A DNA stretch of 64,000 bases from Acanthochlamys bracteata (lineage: Eukaryota > Streptophyta > Magnoliopsida > Pandanales > Velloziaceae): NCBI GenBank assembly GCA_019914995.1, contig CM034132.1, forward strand, positions 9,418,662 to 9,482,661. Reading direction: 5' to 3'. The translations under genes were made by a program, and so were the position numbers. The notes under the pieces were generated by a model. That model saw only the letters and a program-made list of their open reading frames with translations. It was not told the origin of the DNA and did no database searches. Of this stretch, positions 23,347-40,680 are shown piece by piece; the first letter of the stretch is position 1; each line of letters begins with the position of its first letter.

Positions 23347-24257
23347 TCATCCTCTCATCAATCCCCAACCGTCGGTCATCTCTTTAATCCACGAAGCTCT
23401 GCTTTTGCTCAACTCCTCACTAGCCATCTTCAAGAACTCGTCCCATCCGCTACCTTCACGGCGGTCTTCAACCACGGCGTGATGCTATGAGCTCTCAACA
23501 ATCCTAAACACTGGCACATCTTCTTCGCAATCAGCAAACCATCAATTTCCAATTCCTTCCAACTAAACAACAATTTGAAGCGTGAACTCACGCCACGGAT
23601 TAAAATCAACCAGCTTCACTTTACCACTACTTCTCACATAAACATCAAACGTATAATCTACCAGTTCAAAATTTTGGCGACAATGTCTTCGAAGAATTTC
23701 ACAATGCAACCAACAAGCTCCCTTCTTCTCTCGACCAACGACGGATAATACTCTGTAACATGCCTCTATGAAACAGCAACCAATTCAGGCCTTTTGACAA
23801 AGCATCGGAACTCCAATTCCGGCCGTAAACCGTTATAATTCTTCCTCAACGCGAGCACAAATTCAAACACCTGCATCGACAGATCATGCAAAATAGCATC
23901 CGACGACCGGAGCAGTAGTGCCACGTCAGCTAAGGTCTTACAGCAGAGCGTTCCATCGAACGAAACCAACGTAGCGTCATTTGGGAAACTCCAGTTCAGC
24001 TTCGGAACAACAGATCGGAATTAGGATCCGCGGTAGGACAAGGGTCGATGGCGGAAACGGATTTAGGGAGGAAGAACAAGAAGGAGTTGGTGATTCCGAG
24101 TTCTTGAGGTTGAGATCGACAAGGTAATGAATGAAGGAGAGAGGGAGAGTGTGCAAGAGAGTTGGGATCCTGTGATTTTGAATTTGGGCTACCAGATATG
24201 GATCTGGCAGTAAAACAATGATTCTGACGGTGATTGGTTCACGGTGTTGGCGTTCAT
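23347..24257 (-). pseudogene. CDC123: Processed pseudogene of CDC123 (D123 family)
   Basis: Read on the minus strand, this is an intronless, disabled copy of the cell-division-cycle protein 123 family, an assembly chaperone for the eIF2 translation initiation factor. The order of homologous blocks is complete: CQIHIW-stop-PKFK (start), LSFIHYL, FFLPKSVSA, PKLNWSFPNDAT, FDGTLCCKTLADVALLLRSS, GLRPELEFRCFVKRPELV, YTFDVYVRSSGKVKLVDFNP, WLKTAV, and a C-terminal WDEFLKMASEEL. Disablements: TAG in the CQIHIW-YPKFK motif (about 24189-24191), a frameshift before FFLPKS, a shift or stop before PKLNWS, a stop after LVAVS (23766-23768), and shifts around DFNPW. No intron remains between blocks that family members normally split, so a reverse-transcribed origin is likely. 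The ATG at 24257 is the inferred ancestral start. Confidence 0.85.
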
Positions 24258-26780
24258 CTCTGTTGCTGCAGGTTGTTCTTGCTGCTGATGGGTTTGGTTT
24301 TCCAATTTTTGAGCGAATTCTTTTGTTTTAAGATTTTGTTTGATCTTTTGTGGTTTGAGAATTTGAAGAGGTTTTGTGTTTGTAAGTTGGGCCGAGAAAT
24401 AAATGGCAAAGCCCAAAAAACTTGTTCTTTGTATGTGGCCCTAATTATATAAACCCATGTCTCTAACTAGTAAATTATTTTCTACCTTTTTCAGTTTTTT
24501 TTAAAGAAGTTCGGATTTATAAATTATCTTACATTTTTAATTGGCTAAAATTTATAATTCAAAAAATAGAATACACAAATTAATAAATATAAAAGTAATT
24601 TTAATGGCTCTATTATATTCATAACTATAATTTTACTCATTTATATAACACCTAAATAATTATTTAAAAATATATATTAATATTTTCTTCAATTGATATA
24701 AAAAAGAAGTAATATGTAACTTATCAATAGTTAAAATTATTTGAACTTTTAACTCTCTCTAATCAAAACAGTTAAGAGTTAGTTTTGGCTATAACAAAAT
24801 ATAATTTTCAGAAAGTTGAAATTTTGAGAAGTATATTTTCTATAGAATAGATTAAAAAAATAAGTTAAACTTTTATATTTAACTATGATAAAAATAATTT
24901 TGAAAATAGTGTTTTACAATTAATTATATATGAAATAATTTTTAAATGAATCTTTTTATTGAAAAAAGTTAAGTTTTGAAGAAATTGAAACATCTCCTAA
25001 ACTTATTTTAAATTGTTTGAAGTTTTACATACCTAAAGTGGAAAGAGTTACAGTCATTATCTTATCAATATATGTTTAATAGGCTAAATTAATTTCAAAT
25101 AAGTTGTCATTTTCATTTGTAGATCTTGGTAGGTGAAAATTTTAATCAACAATGTATTATAAAGTTGAAGTTAGTAATTACTTTAATATATTATTTATCT
25201 GATTCAACATTCTGTTAAATTAATTACACAATAGTAGAATATAAAGTAAGCAAAAACTATAGAGAAATAACAATATTATTATAGCAACATTCTCTCATTA
25301 AAGTGTTATAAAAAGAATTTTCTTTTGCATATAACTTTATGGAAAACTTCTATCTTATAATCTAGCTCATTAACATGTGAAAAACCAAAAAACATAAATA
25401 TTTATAACCTATAATTTCCACCGTAAATCATAGCCAGTTAGTCAAACAAAAAAAAGAAAGTTTTGTTCTTGTTTGATGCCAGTTGGATTTTAGATAATTT
25501 CCAAAGCTAATATTATTTTAACTAAAATATTAAGTAAATTAAATATTTTTATGAGGAGGTATTTTAATCTATTAGGAATGATTTTAAAAAAACTTTTTCA
25601 AAACAAAATCTTTTTAAAATAAGCTCTTTTTCTTTATTTAAGAAATTATAAAAAAATATCATGATATAAAATTATTTTATATTTTTTAAAATTTAAAGAA
25701 CTTTTATAAAAAATTTTAAAATTTATTACGAAATGTAAATAAAAGTTATAATGAAAAAAAATTATAATCAATTGCGAAACAGGGACTTCAACGCTTTAGT
25801 GACTAACAGCATGTTTATTTAGTAGCGTGAATTTGAGTTTTAAAAATTTTAGAAGGTGAATTAAAAAAATAAAATTAAAATTCAAAAATATTAATAAAAT
25901 AAATTAAGTTTTAAAATTAAATTTAAAAATTTTTTTGATAATAAAATTTATTTAAATTATTTATTTATTTTATATTAAGAATGAGTTTGAAAAAAGTGAA
26001 ATTTAGAATGTTAGTAAACACGTTGTAAAGATTAAGAGTATATTTCAAATAGTCGTAACTGAATTACGTAAAAATAAAAAGTAAAAAGTTGAGTTTTTTT
26101 TAAAATAAAATGAAATAGAATTTAATATTTTTATTTCAATAGTTTTTAAAAATATATTAAATATTAAAAAATATAATTATATTAAAAAATATGCAAATAA
26201 AAAAATTAGAACTAAAATTTTGCATGTAAAAATAAAATTATAAAGTTATTATGTAATTAAAATAATATAAACTATTCAAAATTTAAAATTTAACAAGAAA
26301 AAGTAAAATTACGCGCGTTTGAAACACGCATAAATAAAAGTCCAAAATTACATGTGTTTTCATTAAACACCTTAGTAAGTTTACTTATTGCATTAACTTC
26401 CTTCTTCAAGTTTTCTTCTCACATAATTATGTTTTCATTTAAGCGCTTAATTAATTAATATTATAATAACAACCTTGTAGACTGTTCTGATCGTGGCTGC
26501 ACGTGATCACCACGAACAAAGAAGAAACGCAAAACCAAAACAACGACGCGCTTCTCTTTCTTCGTTTTTTTTACCCCTGATTCATCTGCAATTCAACCAA
26601 TTTCTCCGCCACCCAAATCAATCCAATCCAATCAAAGATTTTTCTTTATTCTTGTTTTTCTGACAAAATCGACCAAGAAAGTTTCAATATTTGGTCAAAA
26701 TCCATAGATCTTGGTTCTGTTTTTAGTAGTTGTTCTTGATTTTCGATTATTGTTGCGAAGGCCGGGAATGCCGGGGCCTT
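24258..26780. other. Intergenic stretch and MAP kinase 5' region
   Basis: No gene visible. The stretch 24480-26040 is strongly AT-rich with MITE-like sequence (for example 25590-25750). A complete MITE family 1 copy lies at 26038-26330. The last 280 bases (26500-26780) are GC-richer and probably the promoter and 5' leader of the MAP kinase. Confidence 0.5.
26038..26330 (+). mobile_element. MITE family 1, complete copy
   Basis: About 293 bp. Begins GTATATTTCAAATAGTCGTAA, includes TTTTTATTTCAATAG, AAAAAAATTAGAACTAAAA and AACTATTCAAAATTTAAAATT, and ends GCGCGTTTGAAACACGC. Nearly the whole length matches the copy at 51077-51367 in the same orientation. Confidence 0.65.
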
Positions 26781-31812
<5,032 letters not shown>

Positions 31813-33600
31813 CGATACGTCTCCAAAGGCAGCAGGCAAGACCTAGTTCCGTTGAATATGTTAGCAACAACGTGCTGGACATTGCCTTCTAGACATGTGA
31901 TTCCGGTTCAGTCATGCAGTATTACAGCACTACAAAAACTAACATTGAAGGGTGATGGAAGAATTATTTGTCAAAGAAAACGAATCAACTGGTCTTCAGA
32001 ACTTTGTTCTGGACACCATGTAACCGTAGTGCGTCTTTCGATTCTTCAGGCTCCTTCAGGACGCCGTTGTGTTATTTGGAAATATGGTGCTGGTGCTGGT
32101 GCTGAGACAAAGGTTTATTGTAACTGTTGATTATTCGACAGATATCGCAGTGTTGTATTCAGTCTACTATATCTTTTTTCATGGAATACTTCGTATTTTC
32201 CTTCAGGTGTTGATGTAGACCTTTTCATATGAATATTCAGAACATAGAGGCTTTTTTTTGTAAAACCGACATGTTTTGCAATAAAAGTTCAATATAATGA
32301 TTTTTAGTAAATGCTAATGATGTTAATATAATTGTGGATAAGCATATAACTGATATAAGGATCTAATTGAGATAAACTAAAATAGTAGTGGATTTATAAT
32401 GTAAATAAGTTTCAATTGTCTTTTCTCGAGTCCCTCTCATCTGTTTGTGCAGCAACGGGCAACCGTTCTCTCCCTCTCTGCACCCATTCCAAAGACCCAA
32501 AATGTTTTTTCTCCATTTTCAAGTTGATCGAAGCCAGAGAAGAAACGACCTGTTCACGACAACATTCAGTCGATAATTTCACTCAAAAAAAAGTTTTTTT
32601 TTCCTTCTTGCTGCTTTTTTTGGTGAAATTCCGTTAAAATGCCATTTTGGTAGTTCTTTAAGAGGTGATTAGGTACTTGTGTTTCTTATTTCAGATTAAC
32701 ATTTGAGGAACGGTATGGTTATTTGGTTCTGAAATCCACAGAACTTGTTTTTCTTTTTTTTTTTTCAGTATTTTTTACTGGAAGTTTGTAATCAAAATGC
32801 TAGCTATTTTATTTCAGTTCAGTAGAGCTTGATTGGCTTCTTATATTTGTTATGCTGGCTTAAAATTTGAGGGATATTCTGGTCTTTTGATCAAGATTGC
32901 TTATAATGTTTTGTTCTTTTGTTGGATTTTGATTTTCTGAACATGGTTGGTTGTGAGATAATAAGTTGTCTGTGGTTTCCGGAACTAAGTTTAAATACTG
33001 TAGTTTCTCTCTATTTCATTGAGTTCGAGTTTCAAGCTTGGTTTGGTTGCATGGTCTTAAGACCATTTGAAGTAGCATTACTTTGATGAAGTGGTTACAA
33101 TAAGTGGTGGAATGCCGTACAATTTGTTACTAGGGTGGCAGATGAATTACATATTTGTTTATGTATGGGTTATTGAGATAGTTGATAAAGTTCTACTGCT
33201 TAGTGAGAGACTGTATGGTAAAGCTGTTTAACACATAGAAGTTAGAAAAGAGAAGCCGTTTGGAAAAAGCTAGTGTCTTCCTACTTTTAGAGGGCTTCCT
33301 TTAACTTTTAAAGTAGTTCAAGTTATTATCAGAAGCTATACGACTTTAGGTCAAAAGCTTCCACGAGAAGTGTAGTAATCTAATTTCGGATTTTAGAAAA
33401 GCTAAAGGCTGGTGTTTTAATCAAATGTTTTTTGTAACATAATAAAGTACCATTTTTTAGGATATCTTGTTGCATCCCTTGATTTTTGTTTGTTTTTCTT
33501 GTTTAACTTCCTTTCATTTATTATTATTTCCACTAAGCAGTATGTTTTACTTTTCTTTAAAAGTTTTGCTTTCATGTTTAAAGGTATAGTGAAACCCTCA
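31813..33600. other. MAP kinase 3' UTR and DRB-like 5' region
   Basis: The first 450 bases are 3' UTR-like. Sequence around 32415-32640 is CT-rich and resembles a plant 5' leader, and the T-rich sequence at 32641-33560 resembles a long leader intron ahead of the DRB-like frame. No coding region of its own. Confidence 0.4.
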
Positions 33601-36260
33601 ATGTATAAAAACCGCTTGCAACAGCATGCACTGAAATCAGGAATCCAATATCTAGTCTATAGAACTGTTAATTAAGGGCTTCAGCACTGGCCATGGTTTC
33701 GATCTACTGATTTTCTTGAAGGAGGAACATTCATGTCACCGCTTACTTTCAGAACCAAGAAAGCAGCTGAGCAGGATGTTGCAAGAATAGCACTTGAGCA
33801 TTTAGCAAATGAAGAACAGGATAAAGGCATACCACTGATAGTTGCCAATGTATACTGTTCCCACCCTCATACCTCTTACAATTTTACTATCATCTTCAGG
33901 TGCCACAATTTTCACTGATCTCTTACTTTTATGCTTTAATTTACGTCGAAAGATGCATGGAACTTTTTTTAGGATATATACCCAGTACATATAGGATGGT
34001 AAAGATATTATAAGAGTTCTGTTGTGAGGAGTTCTTTCATGATTTGGCTGCGCGACCTCCTTTTGAGCTCCTACAGCTAATAACTAGCTTATGTAATGTT
34101 AGAGCTAAGTAATGTTATATCGTTCAGGAAACAGACATGCATGCTTCCATTTAGGGCATTCCTATTATGAGTAGGTTTAGATTCAGATTTATAAGTACGA
34201 GAATTTGGGATCATCTCCATTACTAAAACATAAGAGACCATTCAGTTACTTTTTAAATAATTTAGCTGTTAATTCATAACTTCCATCTGTGGCCATTACT
34301 TTCCAACTAAATGTCATAGATTTACAGTTTTCTTGTTCCCGCTCTCGATCTGCTTCAGTTTGTTTAGTCATTGACACTTCTACGGCTGGTATTTTGACTG
34401 CTGCGTACATTCCACCTTAGTTATTGTTTGCAGCATATGGTAGTCGTTTTTCTTTGTCCATAGCAATATTATCTGAATCTTTCTGTTGGTTTTGTTTCAT
34501 GTGGGAATGCTGCATAGGATTTTCATTGGATTGTCTCCTGTTTCATGTAATTCAAACTCAAGGTGTGAACACAACGAGTTTAAGGGGGATGATAGACCTC
34601 TTGCAAGAGTATGTTTGAAGTTGACATTGTTGAGGCTGCAATTTTCTTTTCTAGCCACCTATTCTTCTGCACCCATGTTCCTCTCCACTCTTAGCCTCCT
34701 TAATGTTCTCCATGAGCTTGCTCACAACATATTGCAATTCTATTGTATACTGTAGTAATATATGAAGTTACCTTGCAAATTATCCTTGGCAATGCATTGT
34801 TTCTTTACCAGAAATTTCTGTAACTTTATTTTGTTTCTTGTCCAATACTTGCTTGATACTAGTCATGTATCTTGTGTCAGGATACATTCTTCTGCAAATC
34901 AATCCTCCATGAATATGCAAACAGGATGAAGTTAGATCTGCCAAGTTACAGCACGTTTCAGGCGCAGGGACTGATTCCAATTTTTGCGTGCACTGTGACT
35001 TTTTCTGGGACCACATACACAGGACCAACTGGAAAGAACAAAAAGGATGCGGAACAGAAAGGTGCCCAGGACTGTCATCGAATCTATATTAGGTATGGCT
35101 TTCATTTACTTCATTTACACAGGCTGCTTAGACTTATTTTTTATATGATCACAACCATTTGCTAGATAAGATCTGATTTTCGTGCTTGGCTTTTTAGGTG
35201 ACTCTGATAGAAGGACTATAATGTGTGAAATTATAGGCCCAAAGGAGAACTGTTTTCTGCATTATATGATGACTGTGCCAAACAGTTTGTGCAAAAACAA
35301 AGCTCACTCTCGACAAGTCCTTTTAATAACGTGAACACTAGCAATGGTATTTTTAGGGAGAATGTGGCACCTCTTGGGGCAAATGATAAGTTAATTGGAG
35401 ATGTTTCTCTGAGACAACCAGCTAAAGCTGCAAGAGATGCATCTTATACTCCTGAAAGTATAAAATGGAACAAGCAAGTACAACTGGATATCCTATTGAA
35501 TTACATGTGATACCTGGGAATTCTGAAGTCCAGACTCCTTAAAAACGCAGGATGTCCAACCTGAAGAATAACCTGTCAGGGATTATGAATTGAAGAGGAA
35601 GCATTCATCTTTTGCCTTTAAATGTTCAGTAATTGAGCTTACTGGATCTGCTTATTCATCTCCCACCAACTTCCACCACATTCTCCTGTGGTTTTGTTTA
35701 TGATTCCTGTTACGAAGTTAGCTGCAAGCACCTGCCTTTAGCAACTTCTCGTGTTTTTGCTGCGACTTTGTGTACCATTTCATTTAGCCTGTAAGCATTA
35801 CCTGTAGACAAATAGGTTTCGATGTGGTTTTGGACTTGTAAGTCTAATATTCTGTTTAATTGTTCAATTGCAGGAATTCACTTCGTGTCATTTGCACCAA
35901 CAACATGCTAAGTTCTGTGTCTTCATTTCTTCTACAAATGATTCGGAATACATGAATTGCTTTCCAGGAAATAGAATGCATAGCAAACCTGTACGAGTAA
36001 TCCCTGAACTTTGCCACTTGAATTTCAGCTTTCTCGTGCTAGAATCGTTGCAAATTGATTCAGTCATGTCCGTAAGGCAGTGGGCATTTCAAGCTTCAAT
36101 ATGCTGCGATTCATACTCTTCGTCCTGTTAACATTCCTTTCCCAGTGACTGATTCCTCTTTTGCTGGTGGGCATTTCAAGCTTCAATATGCTGCGATCCA
36201 TACTCTTATTCCTGTTAACATTCCTTTCCCAGTGACTGATTCCTCTTTTGCTGGTTGATT
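33601..36260 (+). pseudogene. Decayed double-stranded RNA-binding protein (DRB) gene
   Basis: The first dsRNA-binding motif is encoded at 33601-33840 (MYKNRLQQHALKSGIQ, FRTKKAAEQDVARIALEHL), but is interrupted by TAA at 33673-33675 where related proteins read VNEG. The second motif is in a separate exon from 34881 (DTFFCKSILHEYANRMK, FSGTTYTGPTGKNKKDAEQK). There, at about 35065, one extra base breaks the AARTVIESIL helix, which can be read in the next frame. A third exon (from 35237) encodes PKGELFSALYDD and later shifts again (MEQASTTGYPIELHVIPGNSE in another frame, then TAA). Plant DRB proteins bind dsRNA in small-RNA biogenesis and antiviral silencing. Introns are retained, so this is a duplicated, not processed, copy. 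A shortened product starting at 33733 (MSPLTFRTKK) is conceivable but would lack half of motif 1. Confidence 0.72.
36081..36254 (+). repeat. 87-bp perfect-length tandem duplication
   Basis: Unit 1 (36081-36167) and unit 2 (36168-36254) both begin TGGGCATTTCAAGCTTCAAT and end TCCTCTTTTGCTGG. They differ at only three or four positions (GATTCATACTCTTCG versus GATCCATACTCTTAT). The length is 29 codons, so the duplication keeps frame; one frame reads GHFKLQYAAIHTL...PVNIPFPVTD in both units. It sits at the 3' end of the decayed DRB gene. Confidence 0.9.
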
Positions 36261-36751
36261 TTGGCTCCCATCTCTCATTTTTCGCGTAGTGTGAATTCCA
36301 TGTGCCCGAAGGGATACGCTTGATTTTTCAACTCCAAGTGCCTCAAGCAAGGTTTTGCTGTGTGATGCTGTTCAAATGTTGTGGTATGGTTTGTTTACAA
36401 ATGTAGGATGTCGTTAGAAATGCAGGATGTTGAACTGAATGTTTTGAACAGATGTATATTTTTCGTGACCTTTAATTTAAAGAAACATATAAGTGCCTTT
36501 AACTTTGTTGCCTCTGTTTTGTGTATTAGTTCCAGGTCTCTACATTCAACATATGCAGATCGTACTACTTGAAAAAAAATTCTTTTCTGGAGATTTTCCA
36601 TGTTTACACAAAACAAAAGGGTTTTAAAAAGGAAAAAGAAAAATATTTTGGCCGGTTACTATATGTTACGGTTACAATTACAGTATTTCATTCTGATGAT
36701 GATTTCTTTTTAGCTACAACAACTACACTGAAGAGTTTCTTGTGTTTGTTA

Positions 36752-38265
36752 CTACAACAATAAGACCAGAAAAAAAACAAGAACCATCTCTTGCACAACG
36801 GCTGCCCACCAGAATATTTTCAGTGTGTTCTTTTTGCTCGAGTTCTGCTCGGGCTTTCCTTTACCAGCAACAAGATCACTCGATTCAGGATCGAATATCG
36901 AAAGCTCTCTCCCTTGCTTGCATTGTTCTACACCATATGGAGCATGCATCAACCCAGCAGTGTAGCAAAGGTTTCTGTTATCCCATGAAGCGAACCTTCT
37001 TCCCATTCTTTGGTAAAACTCTTCACTGAATTCAAGCTCGCCGGAAAAGTTGTTTCCGTTCAAGTGGAGCGCACTTAAACTCGGCAATGCTGCTAGTTTT
37101 TTAGGTACTCTTCCGTTTAATTGATTGTTGTCAACTGCGAGAAACCGTAGCATATTCATCTTTGTGATGGACTCTGGAATGCTTCCTGTTAAGCTCAAGT
37201 TTGCGAGATCAAGTGTCGTAAGATTCTGCAACTTGTCCCAGTTGAATTCTGCAACGTCACCGCCTAGTAAGTGGTTATTTGACAGCAGCAGATGCTGTAT
37301 TGAAACCAACTCTTCAAGAAACTGAGGTAAACCTCCTGTTAAGTTATTGTTCCTGAGATCAAGTAGTGTAAGATTCCTAAGCCCTCCGAGCTCTTTGGAT
37401 AAATTCCCATGTAGCAGATTGTTGCTCAAATCAAGCTTTAAAAGCGAACCCATTCTGCCGACCGATGAAGGTATTTGCCCGTCAAGAAAATTCCTGCTCA
37501 AATCAAGTATCAGGATTTCCCCAAGATTGTTTCCAAGTGACGGTGGAATAGGTCCTGAAAACTTGTTGCCTCCTAATGCAAGCCTTTTAAGATGAACCAA
37601 CTCGCTCAACTCAGAAGGCAACTTTCCATGCAGTGAGTTATCAACCAGAACAAGTGACCGAAGACTAACAAGCTGTCCGATACTAGTAGGGATCTCTCCG
37701 GTAAGGCCTTCGTTTGATCTGAACTCCAATGTTTCTAAGGAACCTGCGATCTTTTCCCAGTTCTGCGACGGAATTGTCATTGGTTTGTGAACAGAAGTGA
37801 AGCAATTGTAGAAAGAGAGACTCTTCAAATGCTTCAGCTCAAATAGTTGAGGACTGAACTTGGCATCAGAGATACATTTTAGAGAGTTGTCGAATACTGG
37901 ACCGATGCTCATTGCTGTTACATACCATGTTCCGTTGAAGTAGTCACAAGAAACTCCCTGCAGCAAAATGTTTTTATTGCTCTTGTGATATCAGAAAAAC
38001 GTTACCTTTAAACGAATTCTATCAGAAGAAGATTTGGTAGTACCTGAATCGGTGTCCAGCCACAAGGATCTGGATAAAGTCCAGAACCATTCCATGAAGT
38101 ACCGACTAAGGCTTGAATCACTGAGTATAGAGCCTCTTGCTCTGCCTTCTCCATTGGAGCTCCTACATCTTCTGACTGTGAATTACAAACATGAACAAGA
38201 AACAAAATTTGCAGCAGAAGCAGCAGTGCCGATCCGGGTAGTGATCTACGAGTTCTTGCTACCAT
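36752..38265 (-). CDS. LRR protein similar to Piriformospora indica-insensitive protein 2
   Basis: Two exons: 38044-38265 and 36752-37957; 475 residues. Residues 1-30 are a signal peptide (LPGSALLLLLQILFLVHVCNSQ region). An LRR N-terminal cap follows with ALYSVIQALVGTSWNG, DPCGWTPIQGVSCD. About ten plant-type leucine-rich repeats come next, with phrases such as LTGEIPTSIGQLVSLRSL, FSGPIPPSLGN and LHGNLSKELGGLRNLTLLDL. A C-terminal cysteine pair (NLCYTAG, GVEQCKQG) comes before a hydrophobic end (WWAAVVQEMVLVFFLVLLL) that may anchor the protein or be exchanged for GPI. PII-2-type proteins are secreted LRR proteins needed for recognition of a beneficial root fungus in Arabidopsis. No kinase domain is present. 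The intron is 86 bp, GT-AG. A long leader extends upstream to about 38600, with CTT-rich sequence beyond. Confidence 0.9.
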
Positions 38266-40434
38266 GTTTATTGAAACAAAAAGTGAAATCTAATCGAAGG
38301 TTTTTGTTTCAGAAGAAGATGTATAGAAGAGTGGGCAGGGCAAAAGGGAAGCTAATGATTTAACACTCATAGAGAGTTGGAATCAAGAGGACAATGTGGG
38401 GTTTCATTCTTTGGCAATGCATGCCTTTTGGTATCAACACAGTGCTCTGTCTATGCATCTCAAAGCTTCAGCACTTGAAAAAAGATAACAATTCAAAAAA
38501 CAGAAAAACAAGAACACAACAGAATGCCAAGAAAAGAGAAGTGTAGCAGGAAGAGATTGTTTATAGAAATGGAGATGGAAGAAGTGAAGAGGAATATAAT
38601 GAAAGAGAAAGAGTGTGCTTTGCTGCTATTTATTGATATTGATTGATTGAAACTTTTTGAAGGTTCTTCTCCTTCTTCTATTGCTTCTTTTTGTTTTTTT
38701 TTTTTACCTTACAGTAAATGTGATGACAACTAACAAGAAGAAGAAGAAATTTACTGCATATACAAGTTCTACTTTAACTCTGTAAATTTTTGTACTTTGG
38801 TTGCAGTACTACTTGCATTACTAGTAGTAGATTAGCTGGGTCTCCTTCTTTCATTTAATTTATTGCAGCTTTTCTCTCTTTTTCTTTAAGCATTAAGGGG
38901 ATGTTTGGATAAGTTTAGCATGTGATTTTGGTTCTAACAAAAACAATTCTTACATATTTTATTAAAATATAAACAAAATAAAAAGTATTTATAATTTTAT
39001 TATTTTTAGCTACAAAAAGTTAAGTATTTTTTTAAATTTTCTAAATAATTTTTCTGAAAAATTCATTAAAACGTCTTCAAAACGTATAATAATATATAAC
39101 AGTAATAGTTTAAGAGTTTATTACTTTATTATAATTGATTTCATAAATAATATCTGTAACAAAAAATTTACTTTTAAATAATTTATTTTTATAAATTTTA
39201 TTTATTTCTTTATTATTTTCTAAAAATTATTTTTAAATAAGTAAACTCGTTCTAAATGTAAAAATAAATAGACAATTAAGTATGTATTTCAAATTCAGAT
39301 ATTGAATTTTATAAAATTAAATTTTATGAAAATATAATTTGATGAAAAATAAAATTTATTGAAAGTTTTAATTCAAAATAATATTTAAAATAAATAAAAT
39401 AAATTCTGAATAAATTTTTAATAAAAATAAAATTTAATATAAAAATAAAAATAAATTTTTGTGTGATAATTAAAATATATAAAATAGTCGATATTAAAAT
39501 CTGAAAAAAATAAAATTTGATGTATTAAAATAAACCCTAAAAAACCGGTACAAGTAAAAACGCCAAAGCATTATTGCCAAAAAAGATTTGAGATCTGAAT
39601 ATTCTTTATACATCAAAGGGTTAAATTTTGAATTGACATTCATTTATTTTGAGGGGTTTTTATATTTTCTTTTTATCTTTGAAACTTGAAACTCTGGCAA
39701 CGCCGTTTACCAAAAGTAACTTTTTTTTTTTAAATTTTATATTTTTAATAAAATTTTTATACTATTTATAAAATTTTAAAAATATAAATAATAATTATTA
39801 TTAAAATAAAATAAATTTATTTTTTTCAACTGAAAATATTGAAAATCACTGCGAAAGGCTTTCAATGCATTCAAGGGCAGTGTATTGGGACAATACTAGG
39901 CTGCTGCTACCTTTGTACTTTGGAAGCACTAGAATAATCATTGGGTTGATTTATTGGCATTCACTTTTTATTATGTTTTTTTTACTTCTCCAAATAAATT
40001 CTCTTTATTATTTTACTCCTATCCTGTTAAAAGATTAAATTTTCTTTAATTGATAAGAAATGAGTTTTAAATTTTGGAATGAATTAGCAAAAAAATTTAA
40101 AATTGAATTCCGTTAGTTTAGATATATTAAACTATAAAAAATAACTTCAAATTAAAATCTTACAAAAAATAAATTTGTGTGACTTTACTTTTCTAAGTAT
40201 CTTTTATTATTAATTTTTATTTCGTATTTCTAAATAAATTTTTCTATAATATTATAAAATTTTTAAAATATAAAAACTTTAAAAATACTAAAACTTATAT
40301 ATGACAATATCAATTTTATTTTTTATGTTTTAGTTACGCCGAACTTATAATTTTAATTCAAAAATGATACATCAAATTTAATTTTATAAAACTTATCTTT
40401 TACTAATTAAAACACACTCTATGATAAAATTAGG

Positions 40435-40680
40435 GTCCGTTTGAGCGTTCTTCATAAGTAATTTTTTAATTTATATTTTTAATATATATTTATAAATATT
40501 TAAATAATTTATTTAAAAATTTAAAAAATATAGAAAAATTTTACGTATTAAAAGTTTTTATGCATATTTTTATTATTTTTTAGAAATAAAAAATAAAATT
40601 CGTTTTTCTAAAAAAATTTAAATATTTTTTATTTAAAAAAATTTTTATTTTATAAATACTTTTAAACGCTAGTTAGCTAG
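40435..40680 (-). mobile_element. MITE family 2 copy
   Basis: Begins GTCCGTTTGAGCGTTCTTCA and ends CTTTTAAACGCTAG; the GCGTT / AACGC ends are inverted. The body matches the reverse complement of 14184-14430 block by block (AATATATATTTATAAATATT, AAAATTTTACGTATTAAAAG, TAAAATTCGTTTTTCT). Confidence 0.55.

Noticed and set aside
31852..32130. 92-codon frame after the MAP kinase stop
   Set aside because: Lies in the probable 3' UTR and has no family resemblance.
36742..37595. Plus-strand frames opposite the LRR gene
   Set aside because: Antisense shadows of a well-supported 475-residue LRR protein.
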